DNA from: CAYGTK01 sp964352775
GTDB lineage: Bacteria; Bacteroidota; Bacteroidia; Chitinophagales; CAIOSU01
Assembly: GCA_964352775.1 (NCBI GenBank)
Contig: CAYGTK010000019.1
Span: 1-30,164, forward strand
Reading direction: 5' to 3'
Length of the DNA stretch: 30,164 nucleotides
Shown: in pieces, positions 16,135 through 24,091 of the stretch
Position numbering within the stretch: position 1 is the stretch's first letter
How the letters are laid out: the number at the start of each line of letters is the position of its first letter
The notes under the pieces: generated by a model
What the model was told of the DNA's origin: nothing
Database searches by the model: none
What the model saw: the letters and a program-made list of their open reading frames with translations, nothing else
Made by a program: the position numbers and the translations under genes

Positions 16135-16989
16135 ATGGCAAGTTCAGATAAAGACCCCCGTCCCGACTTTTTAGATTTCGACCCACCTTCTTTAGAGTTT
16201 ATTGAGAACATAGCGGGACCGATGCGCAAGTATTTCACCCCAGAATTTTTTGGGTTCGACAACTTGGATAAAGATAAACCTGCGCTGTATGTAACTAACC
16301 ACAGCGTGTTTGGTGTAACTGATGGAGTGCTATTTGGAGCTAAGGCTTACAAGGAAAATGGTATTTTCTTCCGTTCGCTAGTGGATGATATGCACTACAA
16401 AATACCTTATTGGAAGGATGTGAATCCGCAACTGGGCTTTGTGAAAGGCACACGTGAAAACTGCAGCGCATTAATGAAAGCTGGAGAACACATAATAGTA
16501 TACCCCGGTGGTGGACGAGAAACTATGAAGCTGAAAGGGGAAAAGTATAAACTGACTTGGAAGAATAGATTGGGCTTTGTGCGTATGGCCATTATGCACG
16601 GCTACGATATAATTCCCGTAACCCAAGTAGGTGGCGATGATGCTTATGATATTATAGCTGATAAGAACGACATCATGAATTCGACTTTAGGTAAGTATTT
16701 AAAGGATACTGACTTTGTGAAAGAGACGCTGAAGAACGGAGAGTACATACCCCCTATTGGTAAAGGTTTGTTGTTCACGCCATTTCCTAAGCCTGTTAAG
16801 TTGTATTGGAAAGTAGGTGAACGAATTGAAACCAAGCACTACAACAAGCGCCACGATAAAGACGAAAACCTTTGGGAGCTACGTAACCAAGTAGAGCTAG
16901 CTATGGATAAGATGTTCATAGAGCTACTGGAGTACCGTAAGAACGACCCTAGTATTGGTTTCTTCCGTAAGTTCATCAATAGCATTTAA
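16135..16989 (+). CDS. Lysophospholipid acyltransferase-like protein (PlsC/MGAT type)
   Basis: This 284-residue protein belongs to the glycerolipid acyltransferase superfamily. The catalytic block is NHSVFGVTDG with His56 and Asp63; the six-residue spacing, rather than HX4D, is the form I associate with the MGAT/DGAT-like branch. It continues with LGFVKGTRENCSALMKAGEH and the acceptor block IIVYPGGGRETMK (~120-132), then DIIPVTQVGGDDAYDI. A predicted hydrophobic surface rather than clear membrane segments suggests peripheral membrane attachment. It probably transfers an acyl chain to a lipid acceptor; which one is unknown. It has its own promoter (16072-16102) and terminator. Confidence 0.8.
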   Translation: MASSDKDPRPDFLDFDPPSLEFIENIAGPMRKYFTPEFFGFDNLDKDKPALYVTNHSVFGVTDGVLFGAKAYKENGIFFRSLVDDMHYKIPYWKDVNPQLGFVKGTRENCSALMKAGEHIIVYPGGGRETMKLKGEKYKLTWKNRLGFVRMAIMHGYDIIPVTQVGGDDAYDIIADKNDIMNSTLGKYLKDTDFVKETLKNGEYIPPIGKGLLFTPFPKPVKLYWKVGERIETKHYNKRHDKDENLWELRNQVELAMDKMFIELLEYRKNDPSIGFFRKFINSI

Positions 16990-17008
16990 CAGCTACTAAC
17001 AACAACTA

Positions 17009-17042
17009 AAAAGCCCGCTAACATTTCGCTAGCGGGCTTTCT
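17009..17042. terminator. Bidirectional terminator between convergent genes
   Basis: Stem aagcccgcta (17011-17020) and tagcgggctt (17030-17039) with a 9-base loop, A-run on the left and T-rich on the right. It serves the plus-strand acyltransferase and the minus-strand gene ending at 17063. Confidence 0.9.
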
Positions 17043-17062
17043 TATTTCTATATCAGTTGGTT

Positions 17063-17788
17063 TTAGAAGCGCATGCTAAATGCACCACCTAAACCAGCAC
17101 TTTTAAAGGGTTCTACTTTCATCACCCATTTATCTTGCTTTTGAAATTCTAACAAACCAGTAGCATTGGCAGCGTTTTTTCTGTTGATAGCCGCTGAACG
17201 AATTGGAGCATCTATAATAGACCATAGCCACGTACCAAACCATACAGTATTACCTATTATACGCTGTGGGTTAGGGTTATATTCAGAATAGTAAATGCCG
17301 TCATCATAAAAGTCATCCCCATAGTAATCATATGGCGCTGTGGCTGCGGTAGTAATACCTGCTAGCCATAAACCCGTCATGGCTCCACCTTTACCAAAAT
17401 CCTTGTTATAATATTGTCCACCACCTGGCATTAAAAAGGAGAATAGAAAGGATAATCCTGGTGATTTATAAGTAGAGCCTATCAATTTTCTATCGCCACG
17501 AGTAGATATGGTTGAGTTGCGAAGTCGTGGTGTTGGCGCTGTAAAATCAATTGAGCTTATCACTTCGCTACTGCCATTTTCATACTGTACCATAAATACC
17601 TCATTGCGGTAAACGGTGTAAGTTGGTCCTTCGAGATGGTCGGCACGCTTGTACTTTAATTCCGTAGGGCTTATTTCTACTACTTTGGCTTGCATTTCCA
17701 TACCGTCTTTAAAGATGATATTGTCTTGAGCTGCTGCAAATTGGAACAACGCAAGAATAGAGGCGAGTGTAATTACAATTGTTTTCAT
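17063..17788 (-). CDS. DUF5683-like membrane protein with signal peptide
   Basis: The protein has 241 residues. A signal peptide (MKTIVITLASILALFQFAAA) is cleaved before Gln21. Residues ~23-77 form a small beta domain (IIFKDGMEMQAKVVEISPTE, YTVYRNEVFMVQYENGS) that is common in Bacteroidota as an N-terminal module. From ~113 comes a membrane part whose start, SFLFSFLMPGGGQYYNKDF, matches the PGxGQxYN pattern of DUF5683-type proteins, followed by GLWLAGITTAA, a Tyr/Asp-rich loop (DYYGDDFYDDGIYYSEY) and a second segment (WFGTWLWSIIDA). It ends in a beta-like AGLGGAFSMRF. The function is unknown. It lies 50 bases behind the TPR-like gene and may be transcribed with it. Confidence 0.75.
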   Translation of the reverse strand: MKTIVITLASILALFQFAAAQDNIIFKDGMEMQAKVVEISPTELKYKRADHLEGPTYTVYRNEVFMVQYENGSSEVISSIDFTAPTPRLRNSTISTRGDRKLIGSTYKSPGLSFLFSFLMPGGGQYYNKDFGKGGAMTGLWLAGITTAATAPYDYYGDDFYDDGIYYSEYNPNPQRIIGNTVWFGTWLWSIIDAPIRSAAINRKNAANATGLLEFQKQDKWVMKVEPFKSAGLGGAFSMRF

Positions 17789-17838
17789 GGAGCTAAATTT
17801 TATTTGGTGATATGCCGATTAACGTACTTCTTAAACTC

Positions 17839-18324
17839 TTATTGTTTTATGCCAAACCAAGGCCCTGCTGATAAGTCGCTTATAAATTGTTCTTTATCCT
17901 TCTCCCCTGCTATTTCATCAGCAGCTAAAAGTGCCTGTTTATAATACTTTCGGGCATCTGCTTCCATTTCATTCACTGCATGCGCTCTAGCCATTGCTTC
18001 TAGCGAATAGGCCTTGTCAAAATCTTTTAACCCCAAACTATTAGTTAATGCAAAACAACTTGTGGCATGCTTTAAAGCTGCTATCTTATTTCCTAAAACT
18101 GTATGTACGCGGGCTAGCATCCACTCGCCTCGCTGGTCGTTTACGGGTTGTCCAATTTGCAGCCAATGATGATGCGATGCATAGGCCAAGCGAAGCATTT
18201 CTTCATCTTCTGCGGCTGTTCTATCACCTTCCTTTTCCAGCAAGGGCCAAATAGCATTAAAGAAGCTGACCGCAAATTTGCGATGTGCTTGTTCTAGGCT
18301 TAGTTCTTTAGCTGCTTCTGCCAT
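17839..18324 (-). CDS. TPR-like helical protein coupled to hpd
   Basis: This 161-residue cytoplasmic protein is all-helical by composition and has TPR-like pairs (NQRGEWMLARVHTVLGNKIA-type segment at ~63-83, then KAYSLEAMARAHAVNEMEAD and ARKYYKQALLAADEI). It has His-rich ASHHHWLQIG near residue 50 and a conserved-looking end, AGPWFGIKQ. I do not recognise a named family. Its ATG (18324) comes 3 bases after the stop of 4-hydroxyphenylpyruvate dioxygenase, so the two are surely on one mRNA; a role near tyrosine breakdown is an inference from position only. Confidence 0.75.
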   Translation of the reverse strand: MAEAAKELSLEQAHRKFAVSFFNAIWPLLEKEGDRTAAEDEEMLRLAYASHHHWLQIGQPVNDQRGEWMLARVHTVLGNKIAALKHATSCFALTNSLGLKDFDKAYSLEAMARAHAVNEMEADARKYYKQALLAADEIAGEKDKEQFISDLSAGPWFGIKQ

Positions 18325-18327
18325 AAC

Positions 18328-19464
18328 TTATAAGTTTCCGCGCAATGCTTGCTCGCGCTCAATTGATTCAAACAGTGCCTTGAAATTTCCCTTACCGAAC
18401 GACTTAGCTCCCTTACGCTGAATTATCTCATAAAACAAGGTTGGTCTATCTTCTACTGGCTTAGTGAATATTTGTAGCAAGTAACCTTCATCATCTCTAT
18501 CTACAAGAATATTTAGGGCTTTCAGAGCCTTTATCTCCTCATCAATATCACCTACTCTGTCTAAAAGTGTATCGTAATATGTATCTGGCACATGCAAAAA
18601 ATCGATACCACGACGGCGTAATTCCGCTACCGTTTCTAAAATATTATCAGTAGCAATAGCGATATGCTGCACACCTGCACCATGATAAAAATCAAGGTAT
18701 TCCTCTATCTGCGACTTCTTCTTGCCTTCAGCAGGTTCGTTTATCGGGAACTTAATGCGGCCATTTCCATTGCTCATCACCTTACTCATTAAGGCGGTGT
18801 AATCGGTAGAAATATCTTTATCATCAAAAGACACCAATTGGGTAAAGCCCATTACATCGCGGTAGAACGAGCACCAAGTGTTCATTTCTCCCCAACCAAC
18901 ATTGCCTACCATATGGTCTACATACTTCAAGCCTACAGTTGGGTTACCCTCGTAAGGTGCATCCCACTTTTCATAGCCTGGTAAAAATATGCCATTGTAA
19001 TTCTCGCGCTCTACAAATACATGTACCGTTTCACCATAAGTGTGAATGGCTGACAATACCACTTCACCATTATCATCTTTATGTACTTGCGGCTCAAAAT
19101 AGGGTTTAGCGCCACGCTTGGTAGTCTCTTCAAATGAGTAGGTAGCATCAGGCACCCACAGAGCGACTGTTTTCACACCATCACCATGCAGTAATTGATG
19201 CTTTGCTATATCGCTATCAGGATGCATGGCCGTGGTCAGTACTAGTGTAATCTTCCCTTGGCGAAGCACATATGATGCTCTGTCGCGCACTCCAGTTTCA
19301 GGACCCGCATAAGCCAATGGCTTGTAGCCAAAAGTATGGGCGTAGTAGTAGGCCGATTGCTTAGCATTACCTACATAAAACTCAATATAGTCGGTGCCAT
19401 TTAAGGGTAGAAAATCAGTAGTATCAGTATGTTGCTGCTCGGCAGTATTTGCTTCGGTGCTCAT
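18328..19464 (-). CDS. hpd: 4-hydroxyphenylpyruvate dioxygenase
   Basis: HPPD turns 4-hydroxyphenylpyruvate into homogentisate with O2 and Fe(II), the second step of tyrosine breakdown; homogentisate can also feed pigments. At 378 residues it has the usual length. The two vicinal-oxygen-chelate halves are visible: an N-terminal one beginning DYIEFYVGNAKQSAYYYAHT, and the catalytic one beginning YVDHMVGNVGWGEMNTW. Iron ligands are His184 (VDHMVGN), His267 (GAGVQHIAIAT) and Glu346 (LFYEIIQR). The C-terminal helix FGKGNFKALFESIEREQALR is typical of the family. No other tyrosine-pathway gene (hmgA, fahA) is in the window. Confidence 0.96.
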   Translation of the reverse strand: MSTEANTAEQQHTDTTDFLPLNGTDYIEFYVGNAKQSAYYYAHTFGYKPLAYAGPETGVRDRASYVLRQGKITLVLTTAMHPDSDIAKHQLLHGDGVKTVALWVPDATYSFEETTKRGAKPYFEPQVHKDDNGEVVLSAIHTYGETVHVFVERENYNGIFLPGYEKWDAPYEGNPTVGLKYVDHMVGNVGWGEMNTWCSFYRDVMGFTQLVSFDDKDISTDYTALMSKVMSNGNGRIKFPINEPAEGKKKSQIEEYLDFYHGAGVQHIAIATDNILETVAELRRRGIDFLHVPDTYYDTLLDRVGDIDEEIKALKALNILVDRDDEGYLLQIFTKPVEDRPTLFYEIIQRKGAKSFGKGNFKALFESIEREQALRGNL

Positions 19465-19567
19465 GCGTATTCGTCTTTAATTCACTTGTTCTCAAAAAAG
19501 TAAACTAAAGGTATAAAAAAGCAACGTTTGCATAGATGACATCGCTCACCCAATAAATAGGAAAGGG

Positions 19568-20470
19568 CTACTTAGTTTCCGAATTCTTTTTCAAAAAACG
19601 AGATAAATAACGGTGCGTCTCCTTTTTGCTAGCCGTATTGAAATGGTCGCCACCTTTCACTTCCGCATATTCTTCGTTCTGTAAGTGATGGGTCAAATTC
19701 TGCGCCATAGGGTATAGAATATCCTCATCGCCCACCATTACTAAGAATGGAATATCGATGTTCTGTAGCTCTTCTTCACTTACTATCAAGCCTTCTGCAC
19801 CTTCTAAAGTAGCTGCCAATGAGGTAGGTGAGTTGAATACATTGACCATAGCATACATCAAGGCTTCACGAACAATAGAGTACTCTTTTTCCGTTTTAGA
19901 AACAAAGGACAGAATGAATACTGGCTTACCCTCACGGTAGGTCTGCGCTATCCACTTACGCTCTGTAATTACTAGGCTGGTATCTGCTCGTTCCCAACCT
20001 GAAGCGATGGTAGTAGCTGATATAAATCTATCAGGGTGATGAACTGCCAAATTCTGGGTAACGATGCCCCCTAAGGAGTAACCTACCACGTGCGACCTAT
20101 CTATTTCTAAGTGGTCCATCAGCCGAACTACATCGTTCATCATTTGCTCACCGTATTGGCCTACCTCTTCTGGCTTCTCGCTCCAGCCATGACCACGCAT
20201 GTCCATGCTTATCACTTGGAAACCTTCTTTCTCCAGTTCAGCTACTACTCCTGGGCTTCGCCAGTTCATGAAACCATTGGCAGCAAAGCCATGTACCAAT
20301 ATCACTGGCTCACCTTCTCCATCAATGGTGTAGAAGATATTTGTTCCATCACTATTGAACATATCCCAAGGCAAGCGGTAGTTCAAATACCAATAACTGG
20401 CTAATGATGTCATACCTATGGCCATCACCATTATTAAACCTAAAGCCTTAAAGATCCAGCGTTTGCTCAT
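19568..20470 (-). CDS. Membrane-anchored alpha/beta hydrolase
   Basis: From ATG 20470 the protein has 300 residues; an in-frame ATG at 20485 would add five. An N-terminal hydrophobic segment (residues ~6-27) without a clear cleavage site suggests anchoring with the enzyme outside the cytoplasm. The hydrolase core shows VILVHGFAANGFMNW (oxyanion HG), MDMRGHGWSEKP, nucleophile Ser132 in VVGYSLGGIVTQ, the acid in VMVGDEDILYP and the base His in VKGGDHFNTA. All three catalytic residues are present. The fold is the same as that of many esterases and C-C hydrolases, so the substrate cannot be named. It has its own promoter candidate upstream. Confidence 0.83.
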   Translation of the reverse strand: MSKRWIFKALGLIMVMAIGMTSLASYWYLNYRLPWDMFNSDGTNIFYTIDGEGEPVILVHGFAANGFMNWRSPGVVAELEKEGFQVISMDMRGHGWSEKPEEVGQYGEQMMNDVVRLMDHLEIDRSHVVGYSLGGIVTQNLAVHHPDRFISATTIASGWERADTSLVITERKWIAQTYREGKPVFILSFVSKTEKEYSIVREALMYAMVNVFNSPTSLAATLEGAEGLIVSEEELQNIDIPFLVMVGDEDILYPMAQNLTHHLQNEEYAEVKGGDHFNTASKKETHRYLSRFLKKNSETK

Positions 20471-20498
20471 GTGTGGAAGAAACAAATAATTATTAGTG

Positions 20499-20530
20499 CA
20501 AATATACGCTACACAACACGATTAGCGCAA
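20499..20530 (-). promoter_or_regulatory. Promoter candidate of the membrane hydrolase gene
   Basis: On the minus strand TTG (20530-20528), 21 bases and TATATTTG (20506-20499) fit the Bacteroidota consensus. The -33 element lies within the last codons of the upstream gene. ATG follows 28 bases past the -7 box. Confidence 0.55.
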
Positions 20531-20979
20531 GAGGTACTTGCAAAAGCATCGGGTTTTACTTTTACCTCAAAGCCCATACCCTTGATATAACCTACAGCCT
20601 CGTTCAAGGCTGAATTAGAACGATACTTGGGATCAGCATTAATATCGGCATGTACTTCCACCTTTATGTTGTGCTTCTCCATTATTTCTCGCAGGCGATG
20701 TGCAATATCAATAGACTTAGAAACTTCGTATATCATCCGCTCGTGGATGCCCATACGTTTATATCCCTTTTCCTCTTCTATAAACATGAAGCCGCCACCT
20801 CGGTGACGTAGAAATACGATTACCGTAGCATACTCAATGCACGTGGAATACACCTGCGAATCAGTACCGATACACACCTTTGGTTGGTGCCCAGCAGCTA
20901 TTTCTTCCAGTAAAGTCTGTTCAACGGCTTCTTCAATTGGGCGCTCAATGCGCTCGCCGTTCAATCGTCTCCAACTCAT
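20509..20979 (-). CDS. RNase H-like protein of the YkuK/DUF458 family
   Basis: This 156-residue protein opens with MSWRRLNGERIERPIEEAVE and carries the family mark KVCIGTDSQVYS (residues ~34-45), the first RNase H-like strand with its Asp, followed by TVIVFLRHRGGGFMFIEEE, a helix, then VEVHADINADPKYRSNSALN with the second set of acidic residues, and a final VKVKPDAFASTSCANRV. Length and motif order fit Bacillus YkuK-type proteins (DUF458), whose activity is not established to my knowledge. There is no signal peptide, so it is cytoplasmic. It stops just inside the promoter of the next gene. Confidence 0.85.
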   Translation of the reverse strand: MSWRRLNGERIERPIEEAVEQTLLEEIAAGHQPKVCIGTDSQVYSTCIEYATVIVFLRHRGGGFMFIEEEKGYKRMGIHERMIYEVSKSIDIAHRLREIMEKHNIKVEVHADINADPKYRSNSALNEAVGYIKGMGFEVKVKPDAFASTSCANRVV

Positions 20980-21085
20980 AGTGCCTTTAAGTTACAGAAT
21001 AATAGCTCAAATAGTTTGCCCGCTGAGATACAAAACATGCACAAAAAAATAGCAGCAAAGGGTGGATTTACGCAGAGAAAGTTTG

Positions 21086-21093
21086 TATATTTG
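21086..21093 (+). promoter_or_regulatory. -7 box (TATATTTG) of the L31 gene
   Basis: TATATTTG matches TAnnTTTG exactly and lies 21 bases before the ATG at 21115. The -33 region near 21063-21070 (ggattta) is weak. Confidence 0.5.
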
Positions 21094-21114
21094 CCAGCCG
21101 AAAAAGGAACAACG

Positions 21115-21369
21115 ATGAAAAAAGGTATACACCCAGATAATTATCGCTTCGTAGTATTTAAGGATATTTCTACGGACAAAGAGTTTTTGACACGTTCAAG
21201 TGCTAATGCCAAGGATACTACAATTTGGGAAGATGGTAAGGAATATCCATTGATAAAAGTGGAAATCAGTAGTGACTCTCACCCTTTCTTTACGGGTAAA
21301 ATGAAATTCGTGGATACCGCAGGACGTATCGACAAATTCCGCAAAAAATACGGAGAGCGCAAGAAATAG
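21115..21369 (+). CDS. rpmE2: 50S ribosomal protein L31, type B
   Basis: The protein has 84 residues: MKKGIHPDNYRFVVFKDIST, SRSSANAKDTTIWEDG-type centre and SDSHPFFTGKMKFVDTAGRI with the basic end FRKKYGERKK. The zinc-binding cysteines of type A L31 are absent, so this is the type B (zinc-independent) form, the usual kind in Bacteroidota. The start is ATG 21115 with AAAAAGGAA upstream; the open frame goes further up to 21016 but that part overlaps the promoter. It is a single gene with its own terminator. Confidence 0.96.
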   Translation: MKKGIHPDNYRFVVFKDISTDKEFLTRSSANAKDTTIWEDGKEYPLIKVEISSDSHPFFTGKMKFVDTAGRIDKFRKKYGERKK

Positions 21370-21390
21370 GCCCTTTTCTAAACTATATAG

Positions 21391-21424
21391 AAAAGCCTCT
21401 CCAATTCGGGGAGGCTTTTTTTTG
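21391..21424 (+). terminator. Rho-independent terminator of rpmE2
   Basis: aaaagcctctcc (21391-21402), loop aattc, ggggaggctttt (21408-21419) and a run of T to 21423, 21 bases past the stop. Confidence 0.93.
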
Positions 21425-21440
21425 TTTTATAGCTATCGCA

Positions 21441-22133
21441 ATGGAAACTACACCTAAACTTTTAACAGATGCTTTACTCAAGCTTTACTATCGTGAGATC
21501 TCGATAGAGCAGTTCGAAAAATGGGTGTATGAAGAGAAAGGTGAACTAGAAAAAGTTCTACTAGAAGAATTCTATTTTGAGCTTATTTCCTTTGATTACC
21601 GTGAACCTTTTAGTTGGTATAGTCTATGGACTATCCTAGAGCAGTATATCAAAAAATCCGACTGGGAAACTTTAAGAATAAAGGCGATCCTGCAAGATAT
21701 AATTGATGCAAAATCAGATTACTTATTAGGCAAGCATCTTTTGAGTTCTTATGATGAATACTGCAAGGGGTATCGTTTTTTGATGGTTTTAGCAATTGAT
21801 TGTTATTTGATTAATGACAAAGAATTATCTGAAACTATACCCAAAACTAATACCAATAAGTTTTTAGAATTAAGGCGGGATGCAACAGAAGCAGCGAAAA
21901 AAGTATTGAGCCTTTTAGATAGAGGATTAATAGAACTAACTGCAGATATAGAACACGAGCCTTTCTACCATAACGTTTTTATTGACCATCGTGATCCTGT
22001 TGATATAGATTACCAACCAAAGTTGACCACCAATACAAATGAGAGCAATAGCAATACATCAACTAGTGGACAAACCAAAAACAAAAATAACTTTGGTCTA
22101 TTCCTAAACTGGTTCAAAAAGCTATTTCAGTAG
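21441..22133 (+). CDS. Unrecognised 230-residue cytoplasmic protein
   Basis: I do not recognise a named family. The first ~190 residues are helical and rich in Glu, Leu, Tyr and Lys; the early part ISIEQFEKWVYEEKGELEKV followed by EEFYFELISFDYRE recalls small orphan immunity-type proteins in Bacteroidota, but this is only a resemblance. Residues ~197-215 are an Asn/Thr/Ser-rich linker (TTNTNESNSNTSTSGQTKNK), and the end NFGLFLNWFKKLFQ is an amphipathic, basic-aromatic helix that could touch the membrane. The gene is visibly richer in A+T than its neighbours and sits alone between the L31 terminator and the next promoter, which fits a recently acquired single gene. Confidence 0.7.
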   Translation: METTPKLLTDALLKLYYREISIEQFEKWVYEEKGELEKVLLEEFYFELISFDYREPFSWYSLWTILEQYIKKSDWETLRIKAILQDIIDAKSDYLLGKHLLSSYDEYCKGYRFLMVLAIDCYLINDKELSETIPKTNTNKFLELRRDATEAAKKVLSLLDRGLIELTADIEHEPFYHNVFIDHRDPVDIDYQPKLTTNTNESNSNTSTSGQTKNKNNFGLFLNWFKKLFQ

Positions 22134-22141
22134 GCTCAAAA

Positions 22142-22171
22142 TTGATAGCCCAGATCGCTTTCTTATTTTTG
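22142..22171 (+). promoter_or_regulatory. Promoter of the GlmU-like/tpiA/prmA operon (TTG / TATTTTTG)
   Basis: TTG (22142-22144), exactly 19 bases and TATTTTTG (22164-22171) fit the Bacteroidota consensus. Only four bases separate the box from ATG 22176, so the mRNA should begin at or beside the start codon. Confidence 0.65.
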
Positions 22172-22175
22172 TTCA

Positions 22176-23345
22176 ATGCAGTTCAACTCCATCTTATTAT
22201 TCGATGAGGCCAAGGTGCGCCAGTCGTTATTGCCATTTACCTTTACTAGGCCCGTTGGGGCCATGCGCTGTGGTATATTAACAATTGCCGAAAAATGGCA
22301 GCATCACTTTGATAAGCCCGTCGGTTATTCCACCCAAGACTATCTAAGCAGTAAGTTTACTGGCCAACTTACCGAAGAAACTTTGGTGATGGACGGAAGC
22401 CTATTTCCTTCTGCCGAATTATTGGCTAAGCTAAAGGAGCTTAAGAAAGGTGAAGTACTATATCATAACGATAAGCCTTTTGCTGCTATAGGTAGCTGGC
22501 CTAATGAAAGTAATGGGACAAAAATCCAACTTGAGAACGTAGATAGCCTACAACAGAAGTGGGAGATATTCACCAAGAACGGAGAACAAATACAAGCCGA
22601 CTACGACCTATTGACCAAAGGCCGTACTAGTGTAGAGCTGAATAATACCAATATGCTCATTGGCAAGGAGAACATCTTTGTAGAAGAAGGTGCAGAGGTA
22701 AACGGGGCGATATTAAACGCTAGTACTGGGCCTATCTATATTGGCAGGAACGCGGAGATAATGGAGGGTAGTGTGGTTAGAGGTCCACTTGCGCTATGCG
22801 AAGGTGCAGCGCTGAAACTGGGTACAAAGATATACGGGGCAACCACCATTGGCCCTAAATGCAAGGCTGGTGGAGAAGTAAACAACTCGGTACTATATGC
22901 CCATTCCAATAAAGGGCACGATGGCTTTTTGGGCAATTCCGTATTGGGAGAATGGTGCAATATAGGTGCCGACACCAATACATCTAACCTAAAGAACAAC
23001 TACGCTGAAGTAAGGCTATGGGATTATTCTGAAGGAAGTTTTGCTAAAACAGGCCAGCAATTCTGCGGACTGATGATGGGCGACCATAGTAAGTGCGGTA
23101 TCAATACCATGTTCAATACAGGTACAGTGGTGGGTGTATCTGCCAATATTTTCGGAGCTGGTTTCCCACGTAACTTCATCCCTTCGTTCACTTGGGGTGG
23201 GGCTTCAGGCTTTACTACATATAGAATTGACAAAGCATTTGAAACAGCGGAAAAAGTAATGCCTCGCCGTGGCTTGGAATTGAACAATACCGAAAAGGCC
23301 ATTTTACAACACGTATTTAACGAAACTGAACAATACCGATCATGA
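22176..23345 (+). CDS. GlmU-like sugar nucleotidyltransferase/acyltransferase
   Basis: The protein has 389 residues, with an N-terminal nucleotidyltransferase-like part opening with ILLFDEAKVRQSLLPFTFTR and then PVGAMRCG (~26-33), and a C-terminal left-handed beta-helix from about residue 160 built of hexapeptide repeats (LIGKENIFVEEGAEVNG, IYIGRNAEIMEGSVVRG, GTKIYGATTIGPKCKAGG). It ends with MMGDHSKCGINTMFNTGT and VVGVSANIFGAG. This arrangement matches the alternative GlmU family of Bacteroidota, thought to make UDP-N-acetylglucosamine for cell wall and surface glycans. The N-terminal domain is shorter and more diverged than in E. coli GlmU. It is first in the operon and overlaps tpiA by 4 bases. 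Confidence 0.87.
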   Translation: MQFNSILLFDEAKVRQSLLPFTFTRPVGAMRCGILTIAEKWQHHFDKPVGYSTQDYLSSKFTGQLTEETLVMDGSLFPSAELLAKLKELKKGEVLYHNDKPFAAIGSWPNESNGTKIQLENVDSLQQKWEIFTKNGEQIQADYDLLTKGRTSVELNNTNMLIGKENIFVEEGAEVNGAILNASTGPIYIGRNAEIMEGSVVRGPLALCEGAALKLGTKIYGATTIGPKCKAGGEVNNSVLYAHSNKGHDGFLGNSVLGEWCNIGADTNTSNLKNNYAEVRLWDYSEGSFAKTGQQFCGLMMGDHSKCGINTMFNTGTVVGVSANIFGAGFPRNFIPSFTWGGASGFTTYRIDKAFETAEKVMPRRGLELNNTEKAILQHVFNETEQYRS

Positions 23346-24091
23346 GACAACGAATAGTAGCTGGAAACTGGAAAATGAACAACACAATCGGTCAGGGTAT
23401 CCTGTTGCTTGATGCCTTGCTGAAAGATATGCCTCCGTTGGATGATAAAACGGTCATTCTTTGTCCGCCCTTTATTCATTTAGCTGTGATGCCTCAGTTA
23501 TTGAAAGATCAACCAAGAATACACGCTGGCGCACAGAATATCCACTTTGAGCAAAGCGGTGCCTATACAGGCGAAGTATCTGCTAGTATGGTAACCTCTG
23601 TAGGTTGCGAGTATGTTATCCTTGGGCACAGCGAACGCCGCCAGTACTTCGGAGAAACCGACGAAACAGTATTGAAAAAAATACATGCTGCTCAAGCACC
23701 CGAACTAAAAGTGATCTATTGCTGTGGCGAACCTAAAGAAGTTCGCGAAGCTGGAAAACAAGAAGAGTACGTGCTTAAGCAACTGCAAGAAAGCATCTTT
23801 AACCTAGATGATCTGAACGGTATTGTAATTGCCTATGAACCAATATGGGCAATTGGTACAGGATTAACCGCTAGCCCCGAACAAGCACAAGATATGCACG
23901 CCTTTATTCGTAGCAAGGTAGGGGAACGTTTTGATGCCGATACGGCTGACTACATCCCCATTCTTTACGGAGGAAGTGTTAAACCCAACAATGCAGAAGA
24001 ACTTTTCGGCAAACCTGATGTAGATGGAGGGCTGATAGGTGGAGCTTCGTTAAAAGCAGAAGACTTTTTGGCAATTATTAAAGCGGTATAA
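23342..24091 (+). CDS. tpiA: Triosephosphate isomerase
   Basis: TpiA interconverts dihydroxyacetone phosphate and glyceraldehyde 3-phosphate in glycolysis. At 249 residues it is of normal size. Catalytic residues are all present: Asn9 and Lys11 in VAGNWKMNNT, His96 in VILGHSERRQYF, and Glu166 in AYEPIWAIGTG, whose end forms the mobile loop 6. The phosphate-binding YGGSVKPNN and GLIGGASL follow near the end. The ATG overlaps the stop of the GlmU-like gene (ATGA), and the stop overlaps the prmA start (TAATG), so the three genes are translationally coupled. Confidence 0.97.
   Translation: MRQRIVAGNWKMNNTIGQGILLLDALLKDMPPLDDKTVILCPPFIHLAVMPQLLKDQPRIHAGAQNIHFEQSGAYTGEVSASMVTSVGCEYVILGHSERRQYFGETDETVLKKIHAAQAPELKVIYCCGEPKEVREAGKQEEYVLKQLQESIFNLDDLNGIVIAYEPIWAIGTGLTASPEQAQDMHAFIRSKVGERFDADTADYIPILYGGSVKPNNAEELFGKPDVDGGLIGGASLKAEDFLAIIKAV

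Noticed and set aside
19480..19530. Possible -7 box TACCTTTA upstream of hpd
   Set aside because: It lacks the final G and has no -33 element at the proper distance.
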